A DNA stretch of 64,000 nucleotides from Heterodera schachtii (GCA_023374025.1 SIJG01000167.1:139178-203177), one strand, 5' to 3'. Positions 37,376 to 48,616 are shown, numbered from the stretch's first letter. Notes: generated by a model not told the origin, from the letters alone. Program-made: numbers and translations.

Positions 37376-38335
37376 AGTAAGTGACAAAATATATGGATGA
37401 TCACAGGGATTAAAAAGACAAAAATATGTGAAAATAAATAATAAATAAATTGAGGTCAAAGTCAAATGGTGTCGAAGCATAAAAATACCAAATCACTTAG
37501 AAATTTGTTATATTCTAGTTTCCCTGTCTTATTACCCAAGTGAACTTTTAAGTTTTGTTTTAAATTGATTTAAAGAATTTGTTTTTATTAATTCTTTATC
37601 GCTTTGATTCAACAAATTTTTTTTGTTACCCTCCCAGCAAAGGGAATGAATTTTTTGTCCAGTTTATATTTTGTGTTAAATCTGTAAAAGGGGATGTTAA
37701 AGCGTGTTGATGGATTAAAAATAGAAAAAATTTCAGATCTGTTCGGCCATAAACAATTTATGCGCCATGAATGAATAGATCAAACAGCTTTCACTTATTC
37801 TCAAGTGTTGGCAGTTGCAGATATTCTAATCGATTTTGGTAGGGTTGGGCCCCCGACGTCCGGGTTGGAAAATTCGGGGTTCGGGGTTGTCGGGGTTGGA
37901 AGCGTCGGGGTTGGGGGTCGGGGATGCCAAATCGTTCGGGGTTCGGGGTCGGGGTCCGTGGTTTTTCAATTTTTTTCTTATGCCATATAGTCAAAAATTT
38001 TCTTGTATTTTTACTTTAAAAATATTTATTAATTTTCATAATAATAATTTTATGTGTTTTTCTTTTTATCATATTTTTGTATAGAATTAATTATAAAATG
38101 CAACTTGCATTTTTTGAAAAATTATTATTTATTTTATCCGTTATAAATTAAAAAAAAATTACTATAAAAATATTATTGTCGAAATTAAGGGAATTTAGAG
38201 AAATTACCTTTCAAAAAAAATTATATGCAATAAAAATAATGGATTTAAAAAAATTCAAAATTTTTTGATTACTTTTTTTTCAAACCATCTTTTTTTCTGG
38301 AACGCTTTTTCTAAAGACTTTTAGGAGAAAGGGGG

Positions 38336-38547
38336 GTACTTTTCCGTTTTGGGGCCAAAGTTTGAATTTTTTTTAAAATCAAAAGCGGGCGAGTAGAATT
38401 GCAGACCCATCGAAGAGATCTTAGCTCAAATTGTGGCATGGCGTTTATGCCTCCGAAATAATTTTGGCGCGTAGCTTTAGCAATTCTACGCGCCCGCTGT
38501 GATTTAAAAAAAAAAGTCAAACTTTGGCCCCAAAACGGAAAAGTACC
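38336..38547. mobile_element. Nested foldback MITE (212 bp, ~67-bp arms)
   Basis: GGTACTTTTCCGTTTTGGGG at 38,336 is inverted at 38,528-38,547. The arms continue to GTAGAATTGC / GCAATTCTAC (38,402 and 38,480). No transposase. GTAC is present at both tips. Confidence 0.85.
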
Positions 38548-38914
38548 GAAAGGGCTCCGGCGGTGCCGATAGGTGCCGCCGGGAAAAATTTTTGAAAATT
38601 TGAGTGAGATTTGTTAACAGATTTTGTCCAAAAAATTAATAAATTTTTTCGATTTTGAGCAAAATTTTTAGGTTTTTTTGGGATGCCGGCGATGCTGATA
38701 GGCAGCACTAGGCGAATTTTAAAATTTAAGCTCTATTTTCTAACAAATTTCGCCAAAAAATCTTATGAATTAAATTTTTAATTTTGACGAAAGGAAAATT
38801 GGCTTTAATTCGTAAATAAATATGCCAAGGATGATCGATTTTTGGTTTTTTTTTTTGTTTAAAAAATCCTATTAATCACAAAAAGATAAATTAAAAACAA
38901 AACTGTCTACCGGC

Positions 38915-38990
38915 ATCGAACTCATGGTAGACAGAAATTGCAGATGTTGACACACTAACCACTACACCACAAACATATCTACACAACCAA
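38915..38990 (-). tRNA. tRNA-like sequence (SINE head or tRNA pseudogene)
   Basis: The - strand has an A-box-like GTGGTGTAGTGGTTAGTGTG and a B-box-like GAGTTCGATGCC at the right spacing. I cannot form a proper acceptor or T stem: the B box lies in the loop of a GTCTACC/GGTAGAC hairpin. It is not a functional tRNA as read by eye. Confidence 0.35.
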
Positions 38991-39329
38991 AGCAAATTTG
39001 CTTTTTTAATAAAAATGTTTCACGATTAAGAAATTCAAAATTTCTGTAAACTTTTTTCCTTTTCTCCAATGAAAATGCCATTCTTAGGGGTGTATATTTA
39101 ACCCCGACCCCGATCGGGGTTAAGGGTCGGGGTTCGGGGTTGTCGGGGTTGGAAGCGTCGGGGTTCGGGGTCGGGGTTTTCCCCGAAAATGGCCAAAAAT
39201 GTCGGGGTTCGGGGGGGGGCGGGGTCGGGGGCCCAACCCTAGATTTTGGTATGGAATTTGCGGAAGGCTACATTTAAAAAATACTCTTTTGGGCAAATGT
39301 GTTAAGCTGACAAACATTTTGAAAAAAAT

Positions 39330-39580
39330 GAAGATAATTTTTTTTGGTTTGTTGCTTAATTTAATTTAGAATTCATTTCGCATCTTCTATTGAAATGCCC
39401 CATTTTTTGAGCATTTTTCCTGTCTTCTTCAGACAATTCGAATATTTTTTTTAGGTTTATTTTGTAATTTTTCTTTTCATTTTTCACTGATATTACTTCT
39501 GTTATTACTTTGCTTTGCGTTTTACTATATTTATAAATTTCATTGTAATATTTAAATAAATTTATAAATAAATAAATTTT
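39330..39580. repeat. Second copy of the 36,750-36,985 segment
   Basis: GTTTGTTGCTTAATTTAATT to TATAAATTTCATTGTAATAT. The duplicated block, which begins with the tail copy at 37,141, is split here by the hAT-like element at 37,840-39,241. Confidence 0.75.
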
Positions 39581-39696
39581 AATTTAAGAAATATAATAAA
39601 ATTATTTATATGAAAGAGTCCCAAATTTTATGCCGCAGGACAATTTGACATACGATGTAAAATTGCAGCGTAAATGCGATGGTACGACGAATTCGA

Positions 39697-39998
39697 ACGG
39701 TTATTGGCATACCGATACATCCCTATTTAATACCTTGGCACCTAAACCGAATAACATTCTTTTAATTTATATTTTAACTTTTTGGAATTCTTTAAATTAA
39801 ATTTTCCCTATTACAAAATGGAAAGAGAAATTATCTTTGATTTTAAATCAATTATTTCATCATTAAAAACACGATAAATCGAATTCTTGTGCAAATTTAT
39901 GCTTAAAAAAATATTTTTTTTCATAGTTCTACTTTAAAAAATAATTTCCTAAGCTGAAAATTCAAAATTATTCATTTAATGCTTTATTACTAAAAAAA
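39697..39998 (+). promoter_or_regulatory. Conserved 5' flank of the secreted tandem-HTH family
   Basis: About 300 bp before the ATG are shared almost base for base with 42,960-43,257 and recognisably with 50,610-50,903. Landmarks are TGGCATACCGATACATCC, CCTTGGCACCTAAACCGAAT and TCCTAAGCTGAAAATTC just before the start codon. Conservation of a non-coding block beside three family members may mark the promoter or only shared ancestry. Confidence 0.55.
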
Positions 39999-41328
39999 AT
40001 GCAAAAAATTAATTTGATAATAATTTTCTTCTTATTTCTATTCGTAATAATTGATGGAACTGATGAAGATTTATTTGATGATTTATGGAAAAACCTAAAA
40101 CCACCGACCCCAAAAAACTTCAAAAATCAAAAATTCGGAGAAATTAAAACCAATCAAGAAATTGTTGTTAAAAATGAAAAGTATGAACAAGAAAATGCCA
40201 AAAAAATAGAAATAGACGACATAAAGCCAAAAGAATTGCAAAAAAAAACCATTTAAAGAACAAAATAATAATTTAAAAATAAAAATAAAAGAGTCAAAAA
40301 TTGAAATGGAACAAATGAGCGAAGAATCATTTGAAAATGAGTTTGATGAGGAAGCTGATCAGAATGTTTGGTCTGCGGATCTGAGCAATTCTGATGATGA
40401 GGATTACAATGATATGGTAATGAATGATAAAACTAACAGAAAAATATTTTGAATAAAATTCGAACGTACGATTTTAATTATTTATATAAATTTTAAATAT
40501 TTATTCAGAAGGAAGAAACAAGAAACGAAATGGAAATTTTGAATAAATTTAATTTGATGAAAATGGAATTGCGAAAAGAAAGTGTTTATAAAAATTTGAC
40601 ATTAGCTCAATTTGAAAGAGAAATTGCTAAAAAGTTGGGCACAAATCGGAAAATAATTTATAAATTGAAGAAAAAATTGGGACAAATAAGAGAGAGAACG
40701 GAGGAAAGTAAAGAAACAAAAATGGAACTGATCAGAAAATTTGATGAATTAAAAAAAGAAAAAATTTATGGGTTTAAATTTGACAGTAAGCAAAGAAATA
40801 AAATTGAAAAAGAAATTGCTATTGAAATGGGAATTAGTCGGGATAAAATTTACAAATGGAAGAAGGAATTTGGTAAGAAAAAAAGACATAATCGAATTTT
40901 AATCATTGTCTTATTTCAAGGTTTATTAAAGAGATTTTCAAATCAGCAAAAGCTTGAAAAAATTGAGCAATTTGAAAAAGTGAAAGAAGAATTTACTAAA
41001 AAATTCAATTTGAAAACAAATTATAAAATTGAAACAAAAATCGCGAAAAAATTGGGGGTTGTGTGGGATTCAATATATAATTGGAAGAGAAAATTCGGTT
41101 TAATCACTCGTAATAGTTTAATTAATTAAATTAAAGTTAATTTTTTATTTTTAAGAAAAGGCCAAAACCTACACGGATGCTGAGAAATTGAATTACCTGA
41201 AAATAAGTGAGGAAATGAAAAAAGGTAACCCAATGATAAGTGAGAGAAAAATTACCGAAAGATTAGGCATTCCAAGTCATAATTTGAGAAGATGGACGAA
41301 GAAATTCGGCACCAAATCGAACAATTAG
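39999..41328 (+). CDS. Secreted tandem-HTH-repeat protein, four exons, ~380 aa, one A-run frameshift
   Basis: Exons 39,999-40,416, 40,509-40,872, 40,921-41,109 and 41,156-41,328, all GT-AG, in phases 0, 1 and 1. Exon 1: signal peptide (MQKINLIIIFFLFLFVIIDG), then DEDLFDDLWKNLKPPTPKNF and an acidic linker. It changes frame once in a run of A near 40,245-40,255. Exon 2: two repeats, FEREIAKKLGTNRKIIYKLK and IEKEIAIEMGISRDKIYKWK. Exon 3: one repeat, IETKIAKKLGVVWDSIYNWK. Exon 4: ISERKITERLGIPSHNLRRW and KKFGTKSNN, stop. Each repeat looks like three helices with a homeodomain-like or transposase-type HTH and a basic end. Likely exported; a DNA-binding role is inference. Close relatives are at 45,156 and 50,904. 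Confidence 0.85.
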
Positions 41329-41339
41329 GTTTCGATCAT

Positions 41340-42399
41340 TTATAAACTCGGAGGTTCAGTATTTTATCTTTTTTCGGTTGTTTTATTTTGCTGAGAAATT
41401 CAAAAGAATTCGTTATAATTTTTTCGTTATATTTTTGGCATTTTTGTGTATCTGTAAAAGTATTTTTCAAAAAAAAAATTCATACAAACGAAAGTCACCC
41501 TTATGGGGGTCGACTTGAAAAAAGATTGAAATTAATTTTTTGTTTTTTTACGTTTTTTATTTGAACAGCGATAAAATATTTAAAAAATTTCCGGCATTGT
41601 TTCATTCACCATGAGCTTTCGTGTGCATTTTATAAATAAGTAAAACCGACAGACATAATTTTTCCCGTTGCGCCGCCCAGATCGCTTAACCGTGCTTTAT
41701 TTCAACCGCTATTCCCAAGCAAAATCAAGGTAATATTTATGTTTTAAAATGCTCAATATTATATCCCAAGTGATTGCGCATTTGTCGTCCCTTTTTCAGC
41801 TTTAAAAGCTCGGATTCAAGTTTATAAAAAAGCTTCTCTACTTCCAAATCCAGTTAGGCACTTTCTTTCTCAAAGACTATGATCTGTAAATCCCGTGCAG
41901 CTGCTGTTGCTGATGATGTTGGAAATATTTCCGTATTTTCTTTTTCGGCAGACATATAAACAGCAACAGCACCAGCAGTAGAAATAATTTTCAATTATGA
42001 GTACAACTCATTGGCGCTGAAGTTTGTGATGGAATCCCTCGGCGAATTTGTTGATTACATCGGCATTGCCCTAGATGCGCTGATGAACATTCCATTCGTT
42101 AGGGTCGATGTGAGGCAACGTTAGTGCACTATTGAAACTATTGAACCACGGTCTTTCTAATGTTCATTCTCTCGATAGTCAAGAACTGAAGACAAATCCG
42201 TTTAATGAACTCTTAGAATTGTCTTTCCAACAACTTACTTCTCTGGGGAGGCATGCCCGCAAAAAAATGTATTATAAAGTCCTCAATCTATAGACTTTCA
42301 ACAGAGCTCTCAAAGAGATTCCAAAACAGAGGCCATTCTCGGGGCGCCCCCGAGAATTTAGGCAATATAGTGGGCGGAAGCGTCACATCATGTCGCTGA
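41340..42399. other. Spacer with two short unassigned coding-like stretches
   Basis: 41,966-42,124 (+) reads LALKFVMESLGEFVDYIGIA and LDALMNIPFVRVDVRQR, stop. 42,150-42,294 (+) reads SLDSQELKTNPFNELLELSF and a short tail, stop. The composition is gene-like but I recognise neither; both may be decayed exons. The rest is AT-rich and featureless. Confidence 0.35.
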
Positions 42400-43257
42400 T
42401 GCCAACTTGAGCTTGTTGGTTCGGTTGAGGGACTGCTTCCCCTAGCTTCGAAAGACATAAAGGCCCTTCAATTGTGTCGATAGCCCTCGGGCCTTGCCGA
42501 CCCAGTGTATGAAAGACTCACCTTCCGGCTTAAATTCCCGTTAGTTTTGCTCATCCTCTTGGAGAGCCTGTCCCTTTACCCGCTGGAAATGGCTTCCTAT
42601 TTTTCATTGTCTTTCTCCAAAAAAGAAAAAGTTTTGCAGAGATTTTGCCTCTCTGCAATTAAGTCGCCCGGACAATCGAGTCCGTCGGTTCTTTCCCAAG
42701 TTTTCTGGCGCTGTCTCAGTGTACATCTTAAGACCCATCACCATTGATGCAATGAAAATGCGTATGAGCTCACTCATTGGTCTTACGCTTTAGGAAACGC
42801 AAGGTACCCCTTTGGGTTGCGTTTTACCCAAGCGTTACGGCCGCGCTTATTTATTTTTGTATTCTCCAATAAATTTCCATATCGTCATCTTAAATTTCAG
42901 CAATCGGAGTTCCGACGGTCAAAAAAATTTCACAAAAAGAAATTGAACACAAAAATGTATGTAATTGGCATACCGATACATCCCTATTTAATACCTTGGC
43001 ACCTAAACCGAATAACATTCTTTAAATTTATATTTTAACTTTTTGGAATTCTCTAAATTAATTTTTCCCTATTACAAAATGGAAAGAGAAATTATCTTTG
43101 ATTTTAAATCAATTAGTTCATCATTAAAAACAGGATAATTCGAATTCTTGTACAAATTTATACTTAAAAAATATTTTTTTTCATAATTCTACTTTAAAAA
43201 TAATTTCCTAAGCTGAAAATTCAAAATTATTCATTTAATGCTTTATTACTAAAAAAA
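42400..43257. repeat. Segmental duplicate of 50,270-50,903
   Basis: TTGGTTCGGTTGAGGGACTG, TTTCTCCAAAAAAGAAAAAG, CTGCAATTAAGTCGCCCGGAC and CAATCGGAGTTCCGACGG all recur in the same order at 50,270-50,570. The block ends with the family 5' flank, so an upstream non-family segment was copied along with the genes. Confidence 0.8.
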
Positions 43258-43610
43258 ATGCAAAAAATTAATTTGATAATAATTTTCTTCTTATTTCTAT
43301 TCGTACTAATTGATGGAATTGATGAAGACTTATTTGATGATTTATGGAAAACCTAAAACCACCGACCCCAAAAAACTTCAAAAATCAAAAATTCGGAGAA
43401 ATTAAAACCAATCAAGAAATTGTTGTTAAAAATGAAAAGTATGAACAAGAAAATGCCAAAAAATAGAAATAGACGACATAAAGCCAAAAGAATTGTTGCA
43501 AAAAATTGAAGAACAAAATATAATTTAAAAATAAAAATAAAAGAGTCAAAATTGAAATGGAACAAATGAGCGAAGAATCATTTGAAAATGAGTTTGATGA
43601 GGAAAAATGA
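43258..43610 (+). pseudogene. Secreted tandem-HTH family: exon 1 copy only
   Basis: MQKINLIIIFFLFLFVLIDG and IDEDLFDDLWK are nearly identical to the 39,999 gene. A one-base deletion in an A-run right after DLWK gives a stop. The copy runs through EQMSEESFENEFDEE and then breaks into unrelated sequence near 43,605, so no repeat domains follow. Confidence 0.85.
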
Positions 43611-43769
43611 TTTGTGCATTTACTTTTACTCGCCATTATAGATATTATAATAATATTCCTTATTTTCAATTATAATTTTATTTTATGAAAGTATCCATTG
43701 ACGAAATTATGCACTGTCGAATTTGATCACTGACGGAAAAAATGGAAGACAATGAAATAAATTAAAATA

Positions 43770-43868
43770 GTTCACTGACGAAATCGTTTACTGACGAAAA
43801 TAATCACTGACGAAAATCACTGACGAAATCGTTCACTGACGAAATCATTTACTGACGAAATCATTAGC
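43770..43868. repeat. Minisatellite TTCACTGACGAAATCG, ~17 bp x 6-7
   Basis: CACTGACGAAATCGTTTACT, GACGAAAATAATCACTGACG and GACGAAATCGTTCACTGACG repeat with small length changes. Sparse copies begin near 43,698. Confidence 0.9.
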
Positions 43869-44340
43869 CACGGAGAGAAAGGCCTAATACTATTTCCTTA
43901 TTTCTTTTTTCTTTGTAATTTCTCTCACTTTGGCGTACTATATCTTCATTTGAGCTGATAAAAAGAAACAGCGTTTACTTCGCTCTATATATTTTGTTTT
44001 TTCCATTTTATATAATAAATTTTGCATCATTTTTGGTTTTTATAAAATTACATTTGTATTAACGTTGTCCAGCTAAAAAAAAAATATTTGAAAAGCCGAA
44101 AAAGTCTATTCTTGAGCCTATCTTTAGGAGTAAATTTTTTTTTATCTAAAGCCCAACAAACCTTCGAGTCAGATTTACAGTAGAAAACGAAATGAATTGT
44201 CAAATCGCTAAATTTCGCGGTTTTTGAGCCTTCTTACAACATAATGGTGGTCTCTTTTTGTTCATTTTTGGGTCATATTTCTATAAATCAAAAATATTTC
44301 TTTTTGTTTTATAAATAACAAAGAGTTAACCTTACTGAGA
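43869..44340. other. Intergenic with a dispersed CTCTCACTTTGGCGTACTAT word
   Basis: The stretch near 43,905-43,945 (TTTGTAATTTCTCTCACTTT then GGCGTACTAT) recurs near 49,838-49,865 and, inverted, near 56,933-56,975. It is probably part of a dispersed element. Nothing else was recognised. Confidence 0.45.
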
Positions 44341-44457
44341 TGCGTTTGCGCGGAGAAAGGTCAGCTTTCATTGACTTTATAGATGAAGTCCAAGCGTGTA
44401 ATGCGATGTCAGAGGCAGGCCCTTATAAATGGTTTTTGAATTTCGGTTTTAATTAAA
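44341..44457 (+). pseudogene. Possible RRM-like fragment
   Basis: MRLRGERSAFIDFIDEVQAC and NAMSEAGPYKWFL, stop. The AFIDFIDEVQACNAMSEA string resembles the RNP1 strand and following helix of an RNA-recognition motif (G-x-AFVxF...A..A). It is too short to be sure. Confidence 0.3.
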
Positions 44458-44939
44458 TAGGATATCAAATGTTGATGAGTTACATCCAGCTGGTTATTTG
44501 TTCGCGCTAGGGCAGATGCCGGCTACGAATGCATAAATCATACGGCGATGGATGTAAAATTGTTGGTTTTAGTCTCCAATCTCCAAATGCCTTATCACCA
44601 TCCAACAACATATTTTTATCGCCTTTAGTTCGACTGGGCCCACTCCCAATCCATGGCGTACTCTGTTGGGTTCGAAATGTCTAACAAATAATTCGTCTTC
44701 CGGCTTTTTGTAGACTTCCAGGCTTCAATAGAAAACACGAAATCACATAACTGCATATATTTTTAAAGAAATTTAACGATCCAGGGTTTGGAACCTCTTA
44801 GTCACTTAATATTTCTTCAATCATCTATATATTTAATTCGTTTTTTTTGGAATTCCATAAAATTATTTTTCAAATTTACAAAAAGGGAAAGGGAAATGAC
44901 AAATTCTTTCCGTTTATTTGAACATTGCAGTGTTTGAAA

Positions 44940-45155
44940 ACGTTTCAATTTCTTAGAATCTAAGAAATTTTTTATAAAAGCATCCAATATTTTCCTATCG
45001 TTGTAAGTGCATTATTCTTTGACGAATATTTGACAAATTTTATTGATTAATGTTATTATTATTATTATGTGTAAAATTAATTATTTTACCCCTTATATTT
45101 ATAAAAAAAAATTTATTTGCGAAATTAAATAATATTTTTTTTTGATTTTTAAACG
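44940..45155 (+). promoter_or_regulatory. Conserved 5' flank, second type, of the secreted family
   Basis: AAAAGCATCCAATATTTTCC, GACGAATATTTGACAAATTT and TAAACGATGAAAAATTTTCTTG recur at 49,430-49,655 before a family relic. It differs from the 39,697 flank, so the family has two promoter or leader lineages. Confidence 0.55.
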
Positions 45156-46147
45156 ATGAAAAATTTTCTTGCCCTTATTGTCCTTTTCTTTATCATTAAC
45201 GGCATTGATGGAATTGATGGAATTGATGAAGATCTATTTGATGATTTATGGAAAAACCTAAAGCCATCGACCTCAAAAAATTTTAAAAACGAAAAATTTG
45301 GCAAAAATTATAAAAAAAGGAAGAAATTGTTCATAACAATGAAAGTTATGAGCAACAAAATGCCAATAAAGTTGAAAAGGAAGACACAAAGCCAAAAGTA
45401 ATGAAAAAAATTAAAAAAGAAAAAACATTGGAGGAACAAAATGATTTGTTAAACACAAAACTGAAAAAGCCAAGAAAATTTAAGAAAAAAAATAATAAAA
45501 TTAGAAGGAGTGATGAAAATGAAGAAACAATAATGGAGGTGATCAGAAAATTTGACCTATTAAAAAAAGAAGAAAATTATGGGTTTAAATATAAGAAACA
45601 TGAAAAAAATAAAATTGAACGTGAAATTGCTAAAAAATTGGGAACTAATCGTAATAAAATTTACCAATGGAAGAAGGAAATTGGTAAGAAACAAATGGAA
45701 TAATTAAATTTTTACTCATTGTCTCATTTTAAGGTGTAATAAAGGGATTTTCAAATCAGCAAAAGCTTGAAAAAATTGAACAATTTGAAAAAGTTAAAGA
45801 AGAATTTACAAAAAAATTCAATTTGAAAAAGACAAAGAAAATTTATGAAAAAATAGCGGAAAAAATTGGTGTTGGATATAGCACAATTTATAGATGGAAG
45901 AGAAAATTCGCTTTTTTTCGTAATATTTTAATTAATAAAACTTATTTTTAAATTAAATTTGCTTTTATTTTAAGGAAAGACCAAAACTTACACGGATGCT
46001 GAGAAATTGGAATATGTGAAAAGAATTGAGGAAATGATAGAAAGAAACACAATGCTAAGTGAAAGGAAAATTGCTGAAAAATTAAGTATCGACAGAAAGA
46101 ATTTAGGACGATGGAAGAAGAAATTCGGCACCAAATCGAACAATTAG
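45156..46147 (+). CDS. Secreted tandem-HTH-repeat protein, three exons, ~295 aa, one A-run frameshift
   Basis: Exons 45,156-45,683, 45,734-45,919 and 45,975-46,147; GT-AG, phases 1 and 1. Signal peptide MKNFLALIVLFFIINGIDG, then IDEDLFDDLWKNLKPSTSKN. The frame shifts by one base in an A-run near 45,308-45,320, after which EEIVHNNESYEQQNANKVEK continues the family linker. Unlike the 39,999 and 50,904 genes it has no intron after the linker and lacks the first repeat. Repeats: IEREIAKKLGTNRNKIYQWK, IYEKIAEKIGVGYSTIYRWK and LSERKIAEKLSIDRKNLGRW, ending KFGTKSNN. A duplicated GID motif sits at the signal-peptide end. Confidence 0.83.
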
Positions 46148-47028
46148 GTTTTCGATCATTTATAAATTCGCAGGTTCAGTGTTTTATTTTTTTCGGTTGC
46201 TTTATTTAGCTGAGAAACTCAAAATAATGTTTCGCTTAAATATATACTAATTTGATTCAGAAATATTTCTGTAATTTTAGGTTTTCTAAATTTTTTCAAA
46301 AAAAAATCACAACAAACAAAATTCACCCCTATTGATTGGTCTTCAGATAATTTTCAAAAAATTATAAGGCTAAAAAAATTATAATTAGCTTTGTGAGACT
46401 ATTTATACTCAGGTGCAAAAGTACGGAATCATGTAAATGAAAGCAAAAAACGAATTTTATTTTCTTGTTTAATTGACATTTATGTTTTAAAAAAGATAGT
46501 GCATTAACATGCTAATTACTAGGAATGGGACGTACATTTATATTTCAATATTTTGGGGTTTTGTCAAAGTTTTGTAAATATTTGGCATTTTTAGGATTTT
46601 TCATGTAAAATTCAAAAATTCTAACAAAAATGCAAATAACAATAATGCAAATATTAAAATGAGGAAATTTTTAAGCTTGAAAATGGTTTTACATTCACTT
46701 AATTTGCTTATTTAAAACGAGAAAAACCCAGTAAGTTTTTTTGTGCATTTTTAAATGTATTTTTCAAAAAAAAAAATTCACTCCAAACGGAAGTCACTAT
46801 GGATCGACCTGAAAAAGAATGTTAATGATTTTATGTTTTTATGTAAAAAGGGCTAATTATTGTTTTTGTAAATTAGTGAATGATATATTTGCGTCCCGAT
46901 TGCTCTGGTCGGGTGCAAAAGTCAGCCGGTGGCACTGTGGTTTGGGCAGGCAGGGACGAGACCAAATGCACACAAAGAATTAATTAAAAAATAGTTCCGT
47001 GGAAGAACCTCTGATTTGGGTAATTAAA
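46148..47028. other. Intergenic, nothing recognised
   Basis: AT-rich 3' flank. The first ~100 bp resemble the 3' flank of the 39,999 gene (TTTCGATCATTTATAAA, CGGTTGTTTTATTT-like). No coding frame. Confidence 0.5.
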
Positions 47029-47182
47029 CTAGGGTTAAGCCCCGACCCCGAGCTCCCCGGTCCCCGACCCCGATCCCCGACATTTTTGGGCCTATTCCCC
47101 GCCCCGACCCCCGACATGTCGCTCCCCGAGGTCCCCGGCCCCCGACTTTTTGCCCCCCGACTCCCCGACATAATTCGGGGAA
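47029..47182. repeat. CCCCGA-rich interspersed element
   Basis: Starts TAGGGTTAAGCCCCGACCCC and continues as CCCCGA/CCCCGG runs. A relative of 33,430-33,619 and 48,076-48,272. Confidence 0.7.
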
Positions 47183-47284
47183 TGAGAGTCTGAGTGAAAA
47201 ATTAGAGATGAAAATTTGAGATAAAGGAAAAAATTAAAAAATAAGCATAAATATATTCTTTAAAAGTATTACTGCCATTGTGCA

Positions 47285-47345
47285 GATGGCCTAGTGGTTA
47301 GTCTTCTTGACTTTTCCTTCTTTTTTTCCCAGTTTCAGTCCCTCT
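47285..47345 (+). tRNA. tRNA-like sequence (A and B box), probable pseudogene
   Basis: GATGGCCTAGTGGTTAGTC (A box) and GTTTCAGTCCC (degenerate B box), separated by a pyrimidine-rich stretch. It does not fold well. Confidence 0.3.
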
Positions 47346-47539
47346 ATTTAAATTTTTTTTTTCTATATTCATTGGTTTCCTATCGACAAAATATGATTCC
47401 CCATAGTTTTTTTTTCAATTAACACATATTTTATCATTTTTAAATCAAAATCCGTACAAATTGTTGAACCTGGTAATCCCAACCAGCCTCTTTTTTTGTT
47501 TAAAATCTGTTAACAAATTACACTCGATTTTTCAAAATT

Positions 47540-47962
47540 TCCCCCGGCGGCGCCTATCGGCACCGCCGTACCCCCCTTTTCCCCAAAAGATTCCTGGAAA
47601 AAGCGCGCCGAAAAAAAGTGACGTGAATAGCAAATCTGAATTTCTTATAATATTCGATCATTTAGTCCAAAATGATTAATTATTTGAAATAATTGAACAA
47701 AACTTGATTTGAAAATTTTCATTAATTTAATTAACCTTTAAGTTTTGGATATCATAAAATAAAAAATTAATTTTGTATTTTCACTTGAAAAAAATAATAA
47801 ATTAAATTTTTTTAAAATTTTTTTGAATTTTTTAAAATCCCGGTTGGTCCCGGTTCTCGGTCCCGAAGAAAAATCGAGGTCCCGGTCCCAGCTTCTCAGG
47901 TCCCGGCAAGTCCCGGTCCCTGTTTTGCCTAAAATTCCCGGTCCCGCTCCGCTCTAATTCAA
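47540..47962. repeat. GC-rich interspersed blocks (GGCGGCGCCTATCGGC and GGTCCC types)
   Basis: CCGGCGGCGCCTATCGGCAC (47,542) is the inverse of GTGCCGATAGGTGCCGCCGG near 38,562 and resembles 63,298. 47,834-47,962 is a GGTCCCGG block ending CCGGTCCCGCTCCGCTCTA, a hAT-like terminus related to the one at 20,224. Confidence 0.6.
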
Positions 47963-48075
47963 ATACAATCGGTTCAAAAAATCATAATACAAAAAAATTT
48001 TGCGGCACATTTTTTTAAAGACTTTTTGGGAGCAAGCGGGGCGGAAGGCCGGCGGTCGACAGGCGTTGCCGGAAA

Positions 48076-48272
48076 AAAAGAAGATTTACGAGCATTTAAA
48101 AAGAAAAATTGGCTTTTTTGAGTTAAAATAAAATTTGGTCATTCCCCGATCGGGGTCCCCGACCCCCGACAATTGAGCTCCTCCCAGCCCCGACATGTCG
48201 CCCCCCCCCCCGAGGTCCCCGGCCCCCGACTTTTTGCCCCCCCCCCCGAGGGCTCGGGGCTTAACCCTAAAT
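48076..48272. repeat. CCCCGA-rich interspersed element
   Basis: GAAGATTTACGAGCATTTAA, GATCGGGGTCCCCGACCCCC, AATTGAGCTCC, GGCTCGGGGCTTAACCCTAA. Collinear with 33,430-33,619. Confidence 0.75.
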
Positions 48273-48616
48273 TAAACGGAACAAATTAAAATTACACAAT
48301 TAGAGCGGTTTCTTCCATGAAACAACGCGCCAGCCAGCATCAATCATCTTCTGCTCTATTGAACCACAGTCTTTCTCATATTTTTTTTCTATAAGCGTTT
48401 TTAAAGAGCTATCTATTTACAATAGACACATAATAATCAGAACGCAGCTTATTGTCTTCGAGTGAAAGAATGTGAATGGTGTCAAATCAAAAAAATTATA
48501 AAACACTAACAAAAACAAAAAAGTTCATAAGAAATTGTTTCAACGCTTTAAAAAGGAAATGCCACACAAATTCAAACCATGACATATACACACATATAAC
48601 TTCAATTTTAATACGA

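Larger units (their letters stand above)
37840..39241. mobile_element. hAT-like element, 1402 bp, 18-bp perfect TIRs and 8-bp TSD
   Basis: The left end TAGGGTTGGGCCCCCGAC (37,840) is the exact inverse of the right end GTCGGGGGCCCAACCCTA (39,224-39,241). Both sides are flanked by GATTTTGG (37,832-37,839 and 39,242-39,249), an 8-bp direct target duplication. Both subterminal regions are runs of GGGGTTCGGGGTCGG. The interior is AT-rich, with a nested foldback at 38,336-38,547, a tRNA-like stretch at 38,915 and no transposase, so the element is non-autonomous. Removing it rejoins TTCTAATCGATTTTGG to TATGGAATTTGCGG. Confidence 0.93.

Noticed and set aside
37791..38084. Gly/Val- and Pro-rich ORFs
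   Set aside because: They are generated by GGGGTTCGGGG repeats at the end of the hAT-like element.
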